DNA of 64,000 nucleotides from assembly GCF_018271995.1 (NCBI RefSeq), contig NZ_JAGUCO010000003.1, forward strand, positions 1-64,000. Direction: 5' to 3'. The notes beneath the pieces were generated by a model. The model had not been told where the DNA came from and did no database searches. It worked only from the letters and a program-made list of their open reading frames with translations. Source of the DNA: Carboxylicivirga linearis (GTDB lineage Bacteria > Bacteroidota > Bacteroidia > Bacteroidales > Marinilabiliaceae). A program made the translations under genes and the position numbers. This document shows positions 55,901-63,383 of this stretch, one piece after another; within the stretch, counting starts at the first letter, position 1; every line of letters begins with the position of its first letter.

Positions 55901-57147
55901 CCATCATCACCATTCAGATAGGAGGGAACGAAAATTAGTTTTACTTTATCATCCTGCTCATTGTTGAGGTGAGTGTCCTGAATTTTATTGATAATAGGAT
56001 CGTAACCCAAATCGTTGAGTCCATGGGTTAGGAATGGATTATCAAGAATGATGTTTTTGTCTCCACTGTTAAGTTTCTCAATTAAATCTTTTCTGGGGCC
56101 AAAGGTATTGGCAGGTATAAGCACAAAAGCCACCACTTCTTTTTCTAAGCCATTGGGTGCATTAAGTTTTTGCAGAGCATCCATAAAAACATCTATGCCT
56201 TTGTTTTTATATTCGTAACGCCCACTGTTAGCTATAAACATAGCATTAGGGGATAACTCATATCCTAAGAGAGCTTCAGCAACATCTTTTAGTTTGTTTC
56301 GAGCAATATTTCTTTTATTATCGAATTCCTCTCCCTGCGGAACAAAATCTTCTTCGAAACCATTCGGAGTCACAACATCCACATCTCTGGTAAGAAATTG
56401 TTTACATTCCCGTGCTGTAATATCTGATACAGTTGTAAAACAATCCACATTGATGGCTGTTTTTTTCTCCATCGAATGTTTTGCAACTATGTTTAGCTCC
56501 TGAGCTTTGTTTTCGCCATCATATTCGGTTAAGCTGTCGTAAAATGCATATCCGTTGCCGGCTAATGATCGTCCTACTACAGTAGCATGTGTTGTAAAAA
56601 GTGTTCCTACTTGAGGAAGAGCCTTATTCAGATATAAGGCTCCTGAACCGGTCATCCATTCGTGGTAATGAGCTATTACTTTGTCATTTAAATTCAGGAA
56701 ATAACGATAAAAGCTTTCAATCACCTTTCCAGAGGCATATCCAAAAAGTGCTGATTCTATATAATCCCATTGCCCACTAATACTATCAACGGCAAACCAT
56801 TCCCAGTATTTAGCCAGAATATCATCTTTAACTTGCATAAAAGAAGTGAAATCGACTAATACTACTATAGGTCTTCCAACAATATTCCATCTTCCTATTC
56901 TAACTGAGATTCCTTCCTGCTGTAGCTCATCCTTCCAATCCGGAAAAAGGCTGTTTTCCTCTAAAAATTCTGGGTTTGTAGGAGTTCCTCTCCAAACATC
57001 AGGACCAATATATATCACTTTGTCCTGAAACTCCTGTACCAAAGTCTGTGCTTTGGTGGCCAATACGGTATGTATGCCACCCATTTTATTACATACTTCC
57101 CAACTACATTCGAAAATATAGTCAGGCTTTATAAAGCTACTAATCAT
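52912..57147 (-). CDS. Fused GT3-like glycogen synthase and GT35 glucan phosphorylase
   Basis: A single polypeptide of 1411 residues joins two glycogen enzymes. Residues 1 to about 550 resemble eukaryotic-type glycogen synthase (GT3): ECSWEVCNKMGGIHTVL, FTTVSDITARECKQFL, VTPNGFEEDF, and SYYEPWGYTPVES near the active site. A linker rich in Arg, Pro and Ser (about 550-585) leads to a DUF3417 domain (LSHNLWWSWNYQATELY). A short-form alpha-glucan phosphorylase (GT35) then extends to the end, with the pyridoxal-phosphate lysine K1166 in EASGTSGQKAEMNG. Such fusions exist in other Bacteroidota. It is the last gene of the glycogen run, after the CBM48 protein. Confidence 0.92.
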   Translation of the reverse strand: MISSFIKPDYIFECSWEVCNKMGGIHTVLATKAQTLVQEFQDKVIYIGPDVWRGTPTNPEFLEENSLFPDWKDELQQEGISVRIGRWNIVGRPIVVLVDFTSFMQVKDDILAKYWEWFAVDSISGQWDYIESALFGYASGKVIESFYRYFLNLNDKVIAHYHEWMTGSGALYLNKALPQVGTLFTTHATVVGRSLAGNGYAFYDSLTEYDGENKAQELNIVAKHSMEKKTAINVDCFTTVSDITARECKQFLTRDVDVVTPNGFEEDFVPQGEEFDNKRNIARNKLKDVAEALLGYELSPNAMFIANSGRYEYKNKGIDVFMDALQKLNAPNGLEKEVVAFVLIPANTFGPRKDLIEKLNSGDKNIILDNPFLTHGLNDLGYDPIINKIQDTHLNNEQDDKVKLIFVPSYLNGDDGIFNMPYYDLLIGMDLTVFPSYYEPWGYTPVESLAFQIPTITTDLAGFGLYATQLSKSIDEGVAVLHRNDSNHQEIVDATADVIQHYSKMSKEAIESSRAKALEIANSIAWDSLIKHYYRAFDIALKAVENRKDKLSPVQKDARIRTRPQPSSQPRWKKIIVKSKLPEPLEPLQELSHNLWWSWNYQATELYEEIDGDLWVEVKKNPMLLLEKVPYDRLNALANDTEYLKKVNKVYAMFKKYMEKPFCHSPSVSYFSMEYGINDILKIYSGGLGVLAGDYLKEASDCAVNMVAVGLLYRYGYFKQSLSLSGEQMAIYDAQEFSNLPLDEVRNEDGTLVEVMLNLPGRTVYAKIWKAMIGRIPLYLLDTDVPKNNHLDKNITHSLYGGDWENRLKQEILLGMGGMRMLKELGINNDVYHCNEGHAALINIQRLVDLVDNKFTYNEAMELVRASSLFTTHTPVPAGHDKFEEDMLRVYMRHIPDKLNISWDEFMDLGRENPGDKTEKFSMSNLAAKTSQEMNGVSWLHGEVSKDMFQSLWKGFYPQELHIGYVTNGVHYSTWTAKDIRVFYETQFDDDFMSDLANKDYWEHIQNISNNKIWEIRKGLKKKLIDYIKDRTYENLSTTHSDPSTIYEVMERLDENALTIGFARRFATYKRAHLLFTDTERLAQIVNNPDKPVQFIFSGKAHPADGGGQSLIKHIVEISRRPEFIGKIIFLENYDMDMAKRLVSGVDVWLNTPTRPLEASGTSGQKAEMNGVLNFSVLDGWWYEGYRENAGWALTDKRTYDNQDYQDELDAAIIYSILENELIPTYYEQDDNGISAKWLQYVKNSISTIAPDYTTKRMMDDYRSRFYDPMGKRLKTITENDYSITRELATWKRKIWQGWDHIEVLEVDLPDIGQQELGIGEEYEIHVTVDLKQLYGTDVGMEMVVVDGNDEAKPKTVHTHGFEIIKEEGTKVYYLLKHTLNLPGVFKFGIRMFPYHKHLPHRQDFGIMRWI

Positions 57148-57193
57148 ACCTCTCTATTTTTGTTTTCCGACCTTAGATCTCTCTTTTTTCCGA

Positions 57194-57499
57194 TTACAGT
57201 TTTAGAACTGCATTTACTTGGTTGTCGCCCATTCCGGTATCAACAAAGTCATCTGCTTCTTCCTCTGTTATCCATGTGTGGTTATTAACCAAATACCGAA
57301 ATTGGATTTCTTTCCCTGTTTCAAGATAGCATGTCTGTGTAAAAGATCCGTTTTTAAGTTTATCCATGCTGGTTTCAGATAAATTCCAGTTGTTGAAACT
57401 ACCTACAATGTTTACGGATTCTGCATCTTCGAATTTGCCTAACTTAAATGTTACTTTACATTCAGGCCGACTTTTTAGGTATTGTTTTTTAATACTCAT
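57194..57499 (-). CDS. Stand-alone CBM48 / glycogen-binding-domain protein
   Basis: A 101-residue protein consisting of little more than one carbohydrate-binding module 48, like the glycogen-binding domain of AMPK beta. The SVNIVGSFNNWN motif with its sugar-stacking tryptophan is present, followed by GKEIQFRYLVNNHTWI. It has no signal peptide and no catalytic part. It lies 46 nt upstream of the synthase-phosphorylase gene. I infer that it helps place that enzyme on glycogen. Confidence 0.85.
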   Translation of the reverse strand: MSIKKQYLKSRPECKVTFKLGKFEDAESVNIVGSFNNWNLSETSMDKLKNGSFTQTCYLETGKEIQFRYLVNNHTWITEEEADDFVDTGMGDNQVNAVLKL

Positions 57500-57567
57500 A
57501 ATATAAAAAGTTAAAGGTTAATAAGTCTTTTTGCCTGTGTGTTACTATAATTGAGTTGGGTTGTTTG

Positions 57568-58863
57568 TTACTTATTTGCTGATGTCTTTAATTGCTTTTC
57601 AAGCTTCTTAATTTTCTTTTCTTTCTTCTCTATAATGCGGGATAAATTTGCCAGTTCCTGCTCAAGGTTCGATTCCGGAACAGCAGAATTAAGTCGTAGT
57701 GTGAAGTCGCTCAATACATTCATGTAATTGATGAATGCTTCATATGGAGTTTCGTAAGGATTGAAATAGGCATGTACTTCACCATCGGAGAAGAATTTAG
57801 TACTCATATAATAGAAATGATCACTAACCTGCAGATATCTCCAATCCTTCAATAATTTTTCATCTTCGCATTGGCGTATTTTGGGTAATAGTGAATACAG
57901 TTTTTCAAATGCTTCGTTTTGCATTTCATTGCCCAGCCAGGCGGTTAAGTCACGTTCTTCATCAGCCCAACTGATTGGGTTAGGAACATGAACTGCAGAA
58001 ACGGGCTGTAGCTCTTTAATGGCTTCTGATGGAGTAACAAATTGAAGTGCTTTGTTCTTAATTATTTTATCCGGAAGATCTTCCAAAAATTCAAAAATTC
58101 CGGTTTCTTTCCACTGATGTTCTCCAAAGGTTTCGTAATCCATAAACAGGTTAACAATTTCTTCCTTTCTCTCAAGATTCACTAACCAGTCGACATATTT
58201 TTGTGTGGTTAATGGCCATTCGCACCATCCTTTGTTGCCAAAGCGGAAGGCAATATCATCACTTAAAGTAAAGTTTTTGAGTAAAACTTTCAGTTTAGGA
58301 TCAATGGCGTTACAGTATAAAAAGTCGGGGCTCTTCCATCCAAGTATGTGTTTGGCACCTTCGGTAAGCATTCCTTCATAGCCCATTGATTTAACCATCC
58401 GACCAATTTCATCGGAATAGATCAGTTCTGTGTTTCTGAATACTTTGGGTTTAACACCAAAAATTTCTTTTACCGTTTCGGCATGCTGTTTTACCTGATT
58501 TTTAAATTCTTTTTCATCTTTTAAAGCTACCAAAGAGTGCGAATAGGTTTCAGCCAATAGTTCAACATTACCTGTGTCAACCAACTCTTTAAAGCTATCA
58601 ATTACTTCGGGGGCATATAATTTAAATTGATCCAATGCCACACCAGAAATAGAAAAAGCTATTTTAAATTTATCCTTGTGCTTTTTTAAAAGCTTTAATA
58701 ATAGTTGGTTGGTAGGTAAATAACATTTTGTTTTTACCTTATCTAATACCGATTCGTTGGTGTAATCGTCGTAGTAATAATGGTCCTGTCCAATATCGAA
58801 AAAGCGATATCTTCTGAATCTGAACGGCTGATGTACCTGAAAATAAAAGCAAATATTTCTCAT
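57568..58863 (-). CDS. GH57 family alpha-glucan-active glycoside hydrolase
   Basis: A 431-residue intracellular enzyme of glycoside hydrolase family 57 (alpha-amylase, glucanotransferase or branching activities occur in the family). The opening FYFQVHQPFR is family-typical. The nucleophile is E146 (VFRNTELIYS) and the acid/base D242 (LFMDYETFGEH). A C-terminal coiled coil (about 398-430, LANLSRIIEKKEKKIKKLEKQL) is an unusual addition that suggests oligomerisation or partner binding. It lies 15 nt after the GT4 gene. Confidence 0.9.
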   Translation of the reverse strand: MRNICFYFQVHQPFRFRRYRFFDIGQDHYYYDDYTNESVLDKVKTKCYLPTNQLLLKLLKKHKDKFKIAFSISGVALDQFKLYAPEVIDSFKELVDTGNVELLAETYSHSLVALKDEKEFKNQVKQHAETVKEIFGVKPKVFRNTELIYSDEIGRMVKSMGYEGMLTEGAKHILGWKSPDFLYCNAIDPKLKVLLKNFTLSDDIAFRFGNKGWCEWPLTTQKYVDWLVNLERKEEIVNLFMDYETFGEHQWKETGIFEFLEDLPDKIIKNKALQFVTPSEAIKELQPVSAVHVPNPISWADEERDLTAWLGNEMQNEAFEKLYSLLPKIRQCEDEKLLKDWRYLQVSDHFYYMSTKFFSDGEVHAYFNPYETPYEAFINYMNVLSDFTLRLNSAVPESNLEQELANLSRIIEKKEKKIKKLEKQLKTSANK

Positions 58864-58878
58864 AGTCTGTCGGTTTCA

Positions 58879-60165
58879 TTAAGGTAATACACTGTCGTAA
58901 ACTAATTTTACTTTTCGGGCTGAGTTTTCCCATTTCAACGAGTCCACTTCTTCTTTACCATGTTTTATAAACATTTGCGATAGTGCCGGATAACTTACAA
59001 TGCCGTGAATTGCATCCGCCATTGCTTCAATATCCCAGAAGTTGGTCTTTATTGCATAAGTCAGTATTTCAGCTACTCCTGATTGATTGGAAATCAAAAC
59101 CGGAACTGAACTTTGCATAGCTTCCAAAGGAGAAATACCAAAGGGCTCAGATACAGATGGCATCACATAAAGGTCACTCATTCTTAGCATCTGAAATACA
59201 TCATCTCCTTTGAGGAAGCCCGTGAAATGAAATTTATCAGTAATATTTAAACTGGCTGCTCTGCGAATCATCTTTTCCATCATGTCGCCACTTCCAGCCA
59301 TCACAAAACGAACGTTATCAACTCTTTTTAAAACAGCATTGGCAACCTCAATAAAGTATTCGGGACCTTTCTGCATGGTGATTCTACCTAAAAAGGTCAC
59401 GATTTTTTCGCCCACTTTTTTCTTAAAAGGGGTGGGTGTTTCCTTTATATTTGGTTCAACCGCATTGTAAACGGTTACTACTTTTTCTTCTGCAATTCCG
59501 TACTTTTCGATTACAATATTTCGAGTGAGGTTACTTACGGTTATCACCTTATCAGCAGCTTCCATGCCGCGTTTTTCTATTTCATATACTGTTGGATTTA
59601 CACTTCCGCCACTGCGATCGAAATCAGTAGCATGTACATGTACTACCAACGGTTTTCCGGTAGCTTCTTTGGCCGCAATGCCTGCAGGATAGGTAAGCCA
59701 GTCGTGAGCATGTATTATATCAAAATCATGATCTTGTGCAATTACATTGGCAACAATGGCATAATCAGCTATTTCTTTTAACAGGTTAGGCCCGTATTTA
59801 CCTGTAAATTGAACAAGTCCAGATTCGTCGGTTTGAACAAATTTATGGGTTGAACTCACTTCGTAACTTTGCATTTTCCAAAATTCTTCCGGATCAACAT
59901 AAGGGACCAGTTTAGAATCAACCTCAATATAATCAAGTGTCTGTGAGAATTTATTTACGTTTAATTTTCTATGCTTGATAGGGGTTTTATTGGCACCCAC
60001 CAATTGCATGGTTGATTGATCTTCATCACCAAATGCTTTGGGTACAACAAATATCACATCCAGGTCGGGGATGTGAGCAATCCCTTTTGTAAGCCCGTAG
60101 CAGGCTGTACCTAATCCTCCTGAAATATGGGGAGGAAATTCCCATCCAAACATAAGTACTCTCAT
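58879..60165 (-). CDS. GT4 family glycosyltransferase
   Basis: A 428-residue GT-B fold glycosyltransferase of family 4. The N-terminal MFGWEFPPHISGGLG is a donor-loop type seen also in starch/glycogen synthases. HAHDWLTYPAGI and VHATDFDRSGG follow. The C-terminal nucleotide-sugar domain has FLGRITMQKGPEYFIE and the catalytic-type EPFGISPLEAMQSSVPVL. The context (between the debranching enzyme and GH57) suggests glycogen or a short alpha-glucan as acceptor; donor and product are not evident. Confidence 0.88.
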   Translation of the reverse strand: MRVLMFGWEFPPHISGGLGTACYGLTKGIAHIPDLDVIFVVPKAFGDEDQSTMQLVGANKTPIKHRKLNVNKFSQTLDYIEVDSKLVPYVDPEEFWKMQSYEVSSTHKFVQTDESGLVQFTGKYGPNLLKEIADYAIVANVIAQDHDFDIIHAHDWLTYPAGIAAKEATGKPLVVHVHATDFDRSGGSVNPTVYEIEKRGMEAADKVITVSNLTRNIVIEKYGIAEEKVVTVYNAVEPNIKETPTPFKKKVGEKIVTFLGRITMQKGPEYFIEVANAVLKRVDNVRFVMAGSGDMMEKMIRRAASLNITDKFHFTGFLKGDDVFQMLRMSDLYVMPSVSEPFGISPLEAMQSSVPVLISNQSGVAEILTYAIKTNFWDIEAMADAIHGIVSYPALSQMFIKHGKEEVDSLKWENSARKVKLVYDSVLP

Positions 60166-60175
60166 AGACCTAGGT

Positions 60176-62107
60176 TTAATAATTTGAGTATGGTTCTATC
60201 GATTTTATGACTCTTAAAATTCCGGCAACATTCCATGCCATTGAAACAGCTCCCTTAGCTGTATGTGGCGGGTTACCATTGTACGCTTCTGAGATGGTGC
60301 CAAGGCAATGTTCACCCAATTCTTTATCGTAATCTTCGAGTAAACGTTTTATGTAATTGACTCCGCCTTGTTTATGAAGCGATAAATAAGCATCGGCAAA
60401 GAAAGAAACAAGCCATGGAAAGGCGGTTCCCTGATGCAATGCTAAATCTCGTTGGTCGACAGTGCCTTCCATTACACCCTTGTATTTGGGATCTTGTGGC
60501 GAAAGACTGCGAATACCTTTTTGCGTAACCAACTCTTTTTTTATGATGTCAACAACCGATTTTTTCTGATCCATACTTAAAGGAGAGTAAGGAAGAGCGG
60601 CAGCGATTAATTGATTAGGGCGAATGGAAGTATCCATTTGCGAGTCATCGTTACAATCGGCTAAATATTCCAACTCTTCTATCCAATAGTATTTTATAAA
60701 CGATTCTTTCAATTGATCGGCAAACGGTTTCCACTCCGATACAAATTCAGTTTCGTTATGTTTTTTTGCCAGTTCAATGGCAAACATGATGGCATTATAC
60801 CAAAGTGCATTTACTTCAACAGGCATTCCATAACGCGGTGTTACAGGACTGTTCTCAACAATTGCATCCATCCATGTTAGAGGTATATTCTCAACCTTGG
60901 CATAAATTAATCCATCAACTATTTTAAACTGATCATTATTTCTGTTTCTGTAGGTCTTTAATATTGATTTTAAAACGTCTCCAAATTGTTCCCAGATATC
61001 ATCCACCTGGCAATAATCTATACATTTCTGAAGTGTCCAGAACAACCAGAGGGGAGCATCTATATCTTTAACAACAAAATGTTTTTCAGTTAAATAATTT
61101 TTTTTGATTTGATTAACAGCCGACTTCAGAATTAACGAAAAGTCCGTCTTATCTTGTTGAAAAACAGTTAATCCCGGCAAAGCTATCAAGGTGTCACGAA
61201 GCCTTGTGTCATACCAATGATATCCGGCTAAAAGCTTTGTTTCTTTTTTGTTTCGAACAATAAATTGTTGAGCAGCATTTAATAAATTATGCTGTAAACT
61301 TATACGAGGAACTCTCTTTTTTACTTCACGAGTAAATTTTCCTTTTAGTGCATTTGATTTTGCTTCTATGGTTCCGCCTGCAAAAACAATGCTTTCGCCT
61401 TTGTTTATTTCTACTTCAAAATAGCCGGGTACATATAAATCTTCAGAGTAGCTATATCCTCTGTGTTGCTCTTTTATATATTCTATTTGCCTGAACCAAT
61501 CTGGATTTGGTACATAGTCATTTTCTTTATTTAGTTGCATGTATAATGGTGAAAATCCATCATACAAACATATGCTAATACCATTTTCAACCGAAGCATA
61601 TTTAGTGTTGGCATACATATTTTCAGAGGTTAAATCATGAATATGTCTGAATGCTAAAAATGGTGTTAAACGCAATTTAGTTGGAGAGTGTGCTTCTTCT
61701 AATGTGTAGCGAAGTAAAACTTGCGACTCTTTTTCGGATAGAACAATCTCTTGTGATAAAATAACGCCTCCTATACGATAGGTTGTTTTTGGAGTTGGAA
61801 TTGTTGTGAAGTCAAGTATATACTTATGACCTTTAGGCTCGTAATGGCTGCCCTGATATTTATGAATACCTAGGTTAAATACTTTTTCTCTTTGAATAAC
61901 ACTTACATCTAACGATGACAAAAGAACATGACGTTCGTTGTCCAGCTGTTCAATTGGAGCAACAAGCAAACCATGATATTTGCGAGTGTTACAACCAATA
62001 ATAGAACTGCTCGAATAAGCACCTGCTCTATTGGTTCGAAGAATCTCTTTAAATAAAGAGTATTCCAGATTAACCAATTGGTTTTTATCCAAATGTTCGA
62101 TACTCAT
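60176..62107 (-). CDS. Glycogen debranching enzyme (amylo-alpha-1,6-glucosidase)
   Basis: A 643-residue GH133-type debranching enzyme, removing alpha-1,6-linked glucose stubs from glycogen. The N-terminal beta domain (about 1-260, YHGLLVAPI, VLLSSLDVSV) is followed by the alpha/alpha-barrel catalytic domain (about 290-640, GYHWYDTRLRDTLIALPGL, WMDAIVENSPVTPRYGMPVEVNALWYNA, SEAYNGNPPHTAKGAVSMAW). It is the first gene of the glycogen run, 10 nt upstream of the GT4 gene. A 193-nt gap precedes it. Confidence 0.92.
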   Translation of the reverse strand: MSIEHLDKNQLVNLEYSLFKEILRTNRAGAYSSSSIIGCNTRKYHGLLVAPIEQLDNERHVLLSSLDVSVIQREKVFNLGIHKYQGSHYEPKGHKYILDFTTIPTPKTTYRIGGVILSQEIVLSEKESQVLLRYTLEEAHSPTKLRLTPFLAFRHIHDLTSENMYANTKYASVENGISICLYDGFSPLYMQLNKENDYVPNPDWFRQIEYIKEQHRGYSYSEDLYVPGYFEVEINKGESIVFAGGTIEAKSNALKGKFTREVKKRVPRISLQHNLLNAAQQFIVRNKKETKLLAGYHWYDTRLRDTLIALPGLTVFQQDKTDFSLILKSAVNQIKKNYLTEKHFVVKDIDAPLWLFWTLQKCIDYCQVDDIWEQFGDVLKSILKTYRNRNNDQFKIVDGLIYAKVENIPLTWMDAIVENSPVTPRYGMPVEVNALWYNAIMFAIELAKKHNETEFVSEWKPFADQLKESFIKYYWIEELEYLADCNDDSQMDTSIRPNQLIAAALPYSPLSMDQKKSVVDIIKKELVTQKGIRSLSPQDPKYKGVMEGTVDQRDLALHQGTAFPWLVSFFADAYLSLHKQGGVNYIKRLLEDYDKELGEHCLGTISEAYNGNPPHTAKGAVSMAWNVAGILRVIKSIEPYSNY

Positions 62108-62300
62108 AAGCCTAGAAATTAAGAATAAAGCCTATCACCAAATCTGATGAGGTAATTCAAATGGAAATAGGAACAATTTAAGGGTTTTTCATAAAGAGGA
62201 TACACATAGTTAAACTCTCCTATTGCAATTTTGTAAAAAAAAATCAATTCATCAATACATCCAGATATATTTATTTCATCGATATATACTATTTGACGGT

Positions 62301-63293
62301 TTACAATAATTGCTTGTTGAATTGATCTTGAAACGTAGATAAACTAACTTTATTGAATCTTTTTTGTATTTGTTCGAGTTTTGAGATGCTCTTTCTTATG
62401 AATTTTTGATGTTGATCTGAATGTTTGTTAAATGGGCGATGATTGATATTTCTTTTAATGGATTCCATTTGAGTAATAAATTCTTGAGCTAACTCATCTA
62501 ACCAGGATAAAATAAATTGGGCTCTGATGTACTTAACTGCTTCTGCAGAGGGGTGAAGCATGTCGGTATCAAAGAATCGGTAATCTCGCAAGTCGTCAAG
62601 TAAAATTTCATAGGCAGGAAAGTAATCAACCTGCTCGAATTGTGTGCAAAGTTCATCAACTGCCAACAAAAGTATAGCTTTACTAATTTGATTTCCATGT
62701 GCACCATCTTTCCAATGGCGAACTGGGCTAATGGTTAAAATGATTTTTAAGGATGGGTTTAACTTTAATAAGTTCTTAAACAGATCTTGATAGGTTTCAA
62801 TGATTGATTCTTTTGTTATTAATTCACGATTGAAATGTGATGAAGGAATCTTATGACAGTTAGATACAATTTCTCCTGACTCTTTTAATTTATATACCCA
62901 TGATGTACCAAAGGTGATAAAAAGGTAATCTGTGTTAGCTAAAAAATCAGCACCTGTTTTTAAGGTTTCATTAATATTAGATAAACACGATGCCTTATCT
63001 GTATTGTTGAACGAACTATGATGATCAAAACTCTGCCATATCTCATTGTGATAAATAAGGTCTGTATCCTGATAGGCTGAGTTTCTAATAAGCTGGCGAA
63101 TGGCTTTTGCTATAGAAAAGGGATTGTATAATACACCAAATGGATTCACCATGGCATTAAATCCGGTTTCTTCGAAATAAGAACCAATATTGCCAGCAAA
63201 GCAACTACCCATGAATAATAGCTGAGAATTATAGTTAATTGTTTTTTTTTGCGACTCTACTTCTACAATGGTTCTGAAGGTATCCATGATCAA
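62301..63293 (-). CDS. GSCFA domain protein
   Basis: A 330-residue protein of the GSCFA family, named after the motif seen here near residues 29-33 (FMGSCFAGNIG). The family is thought to be SGNH-hydrolase-like, and the conserved Ser and HPSAEAVKYI His support that. A second motif, LFITFGTSWVYK, is typical. It has no signal peptide. The substrate is unknown. Its start could also be Met3. It lies between the rprY terminator and the glycogen run and has no obvious functional link to either. Confidence 0.88.
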   Translation of the reverse strand: MIMDTFRTIVEVESQKKTINYNSQLLFMGSCFAGNIGSYFEETGFNAMVNPFGVLYNPFSIAKAIRQLIRNSAYQDTDLIYHNEIWQSFDHHSSFNNTDKASCLSNINETLKTGADFLANTDYLFITFGTSWVYKLKESGEIVSNCHKIPSSHFNRELITKESIIETYQDLFKNLLKLNPSLKIILTISPVRHWKDGAHGNQISKAILLLAVDELCTQFEQVDYFPAYEILLDDLRDYRFFDTDMLHPSAEAVKYIRAQFILSWLDELAQEFITQMESIKRNINHRPFNKHSDQHQKFIRKSISKLEQIQKRFNKVSLSTFQDQFNKQLL

Positions 63294-63331
63294 TTATTTT
63301 AAGTGAAAATACAATTAAAATAGGGTATGAA

Positions 63332-63364
63332 ACAAAAAAAGCCGCTTCGATTTCGAAGCGGCTT
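63332..63364 (-). terminator. Intrinsic terminator after rprY
   Basis: A 12-bp perfect stem (63339-63350 against 63353-63364) with a 2-nt loop is followed on the minus strand by TTTTTGTTT. Confidence 0.9.
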
Positions 63365-63383
63365 ATATATCTAATAGGTTTAA

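Noticed and set aside
62178-62207. Nine-codon minus-strand mini-frame (MCILFMKNP) with AGGAG upstream, before the debranching enzyme gene
   Set aside because: It resembles a leader peptide with a Shine-Dalgarno site, but Bacteroidota rarely rely on such sites, no promoter or attenuator fold is evident, and so short a frame is expected by chance.
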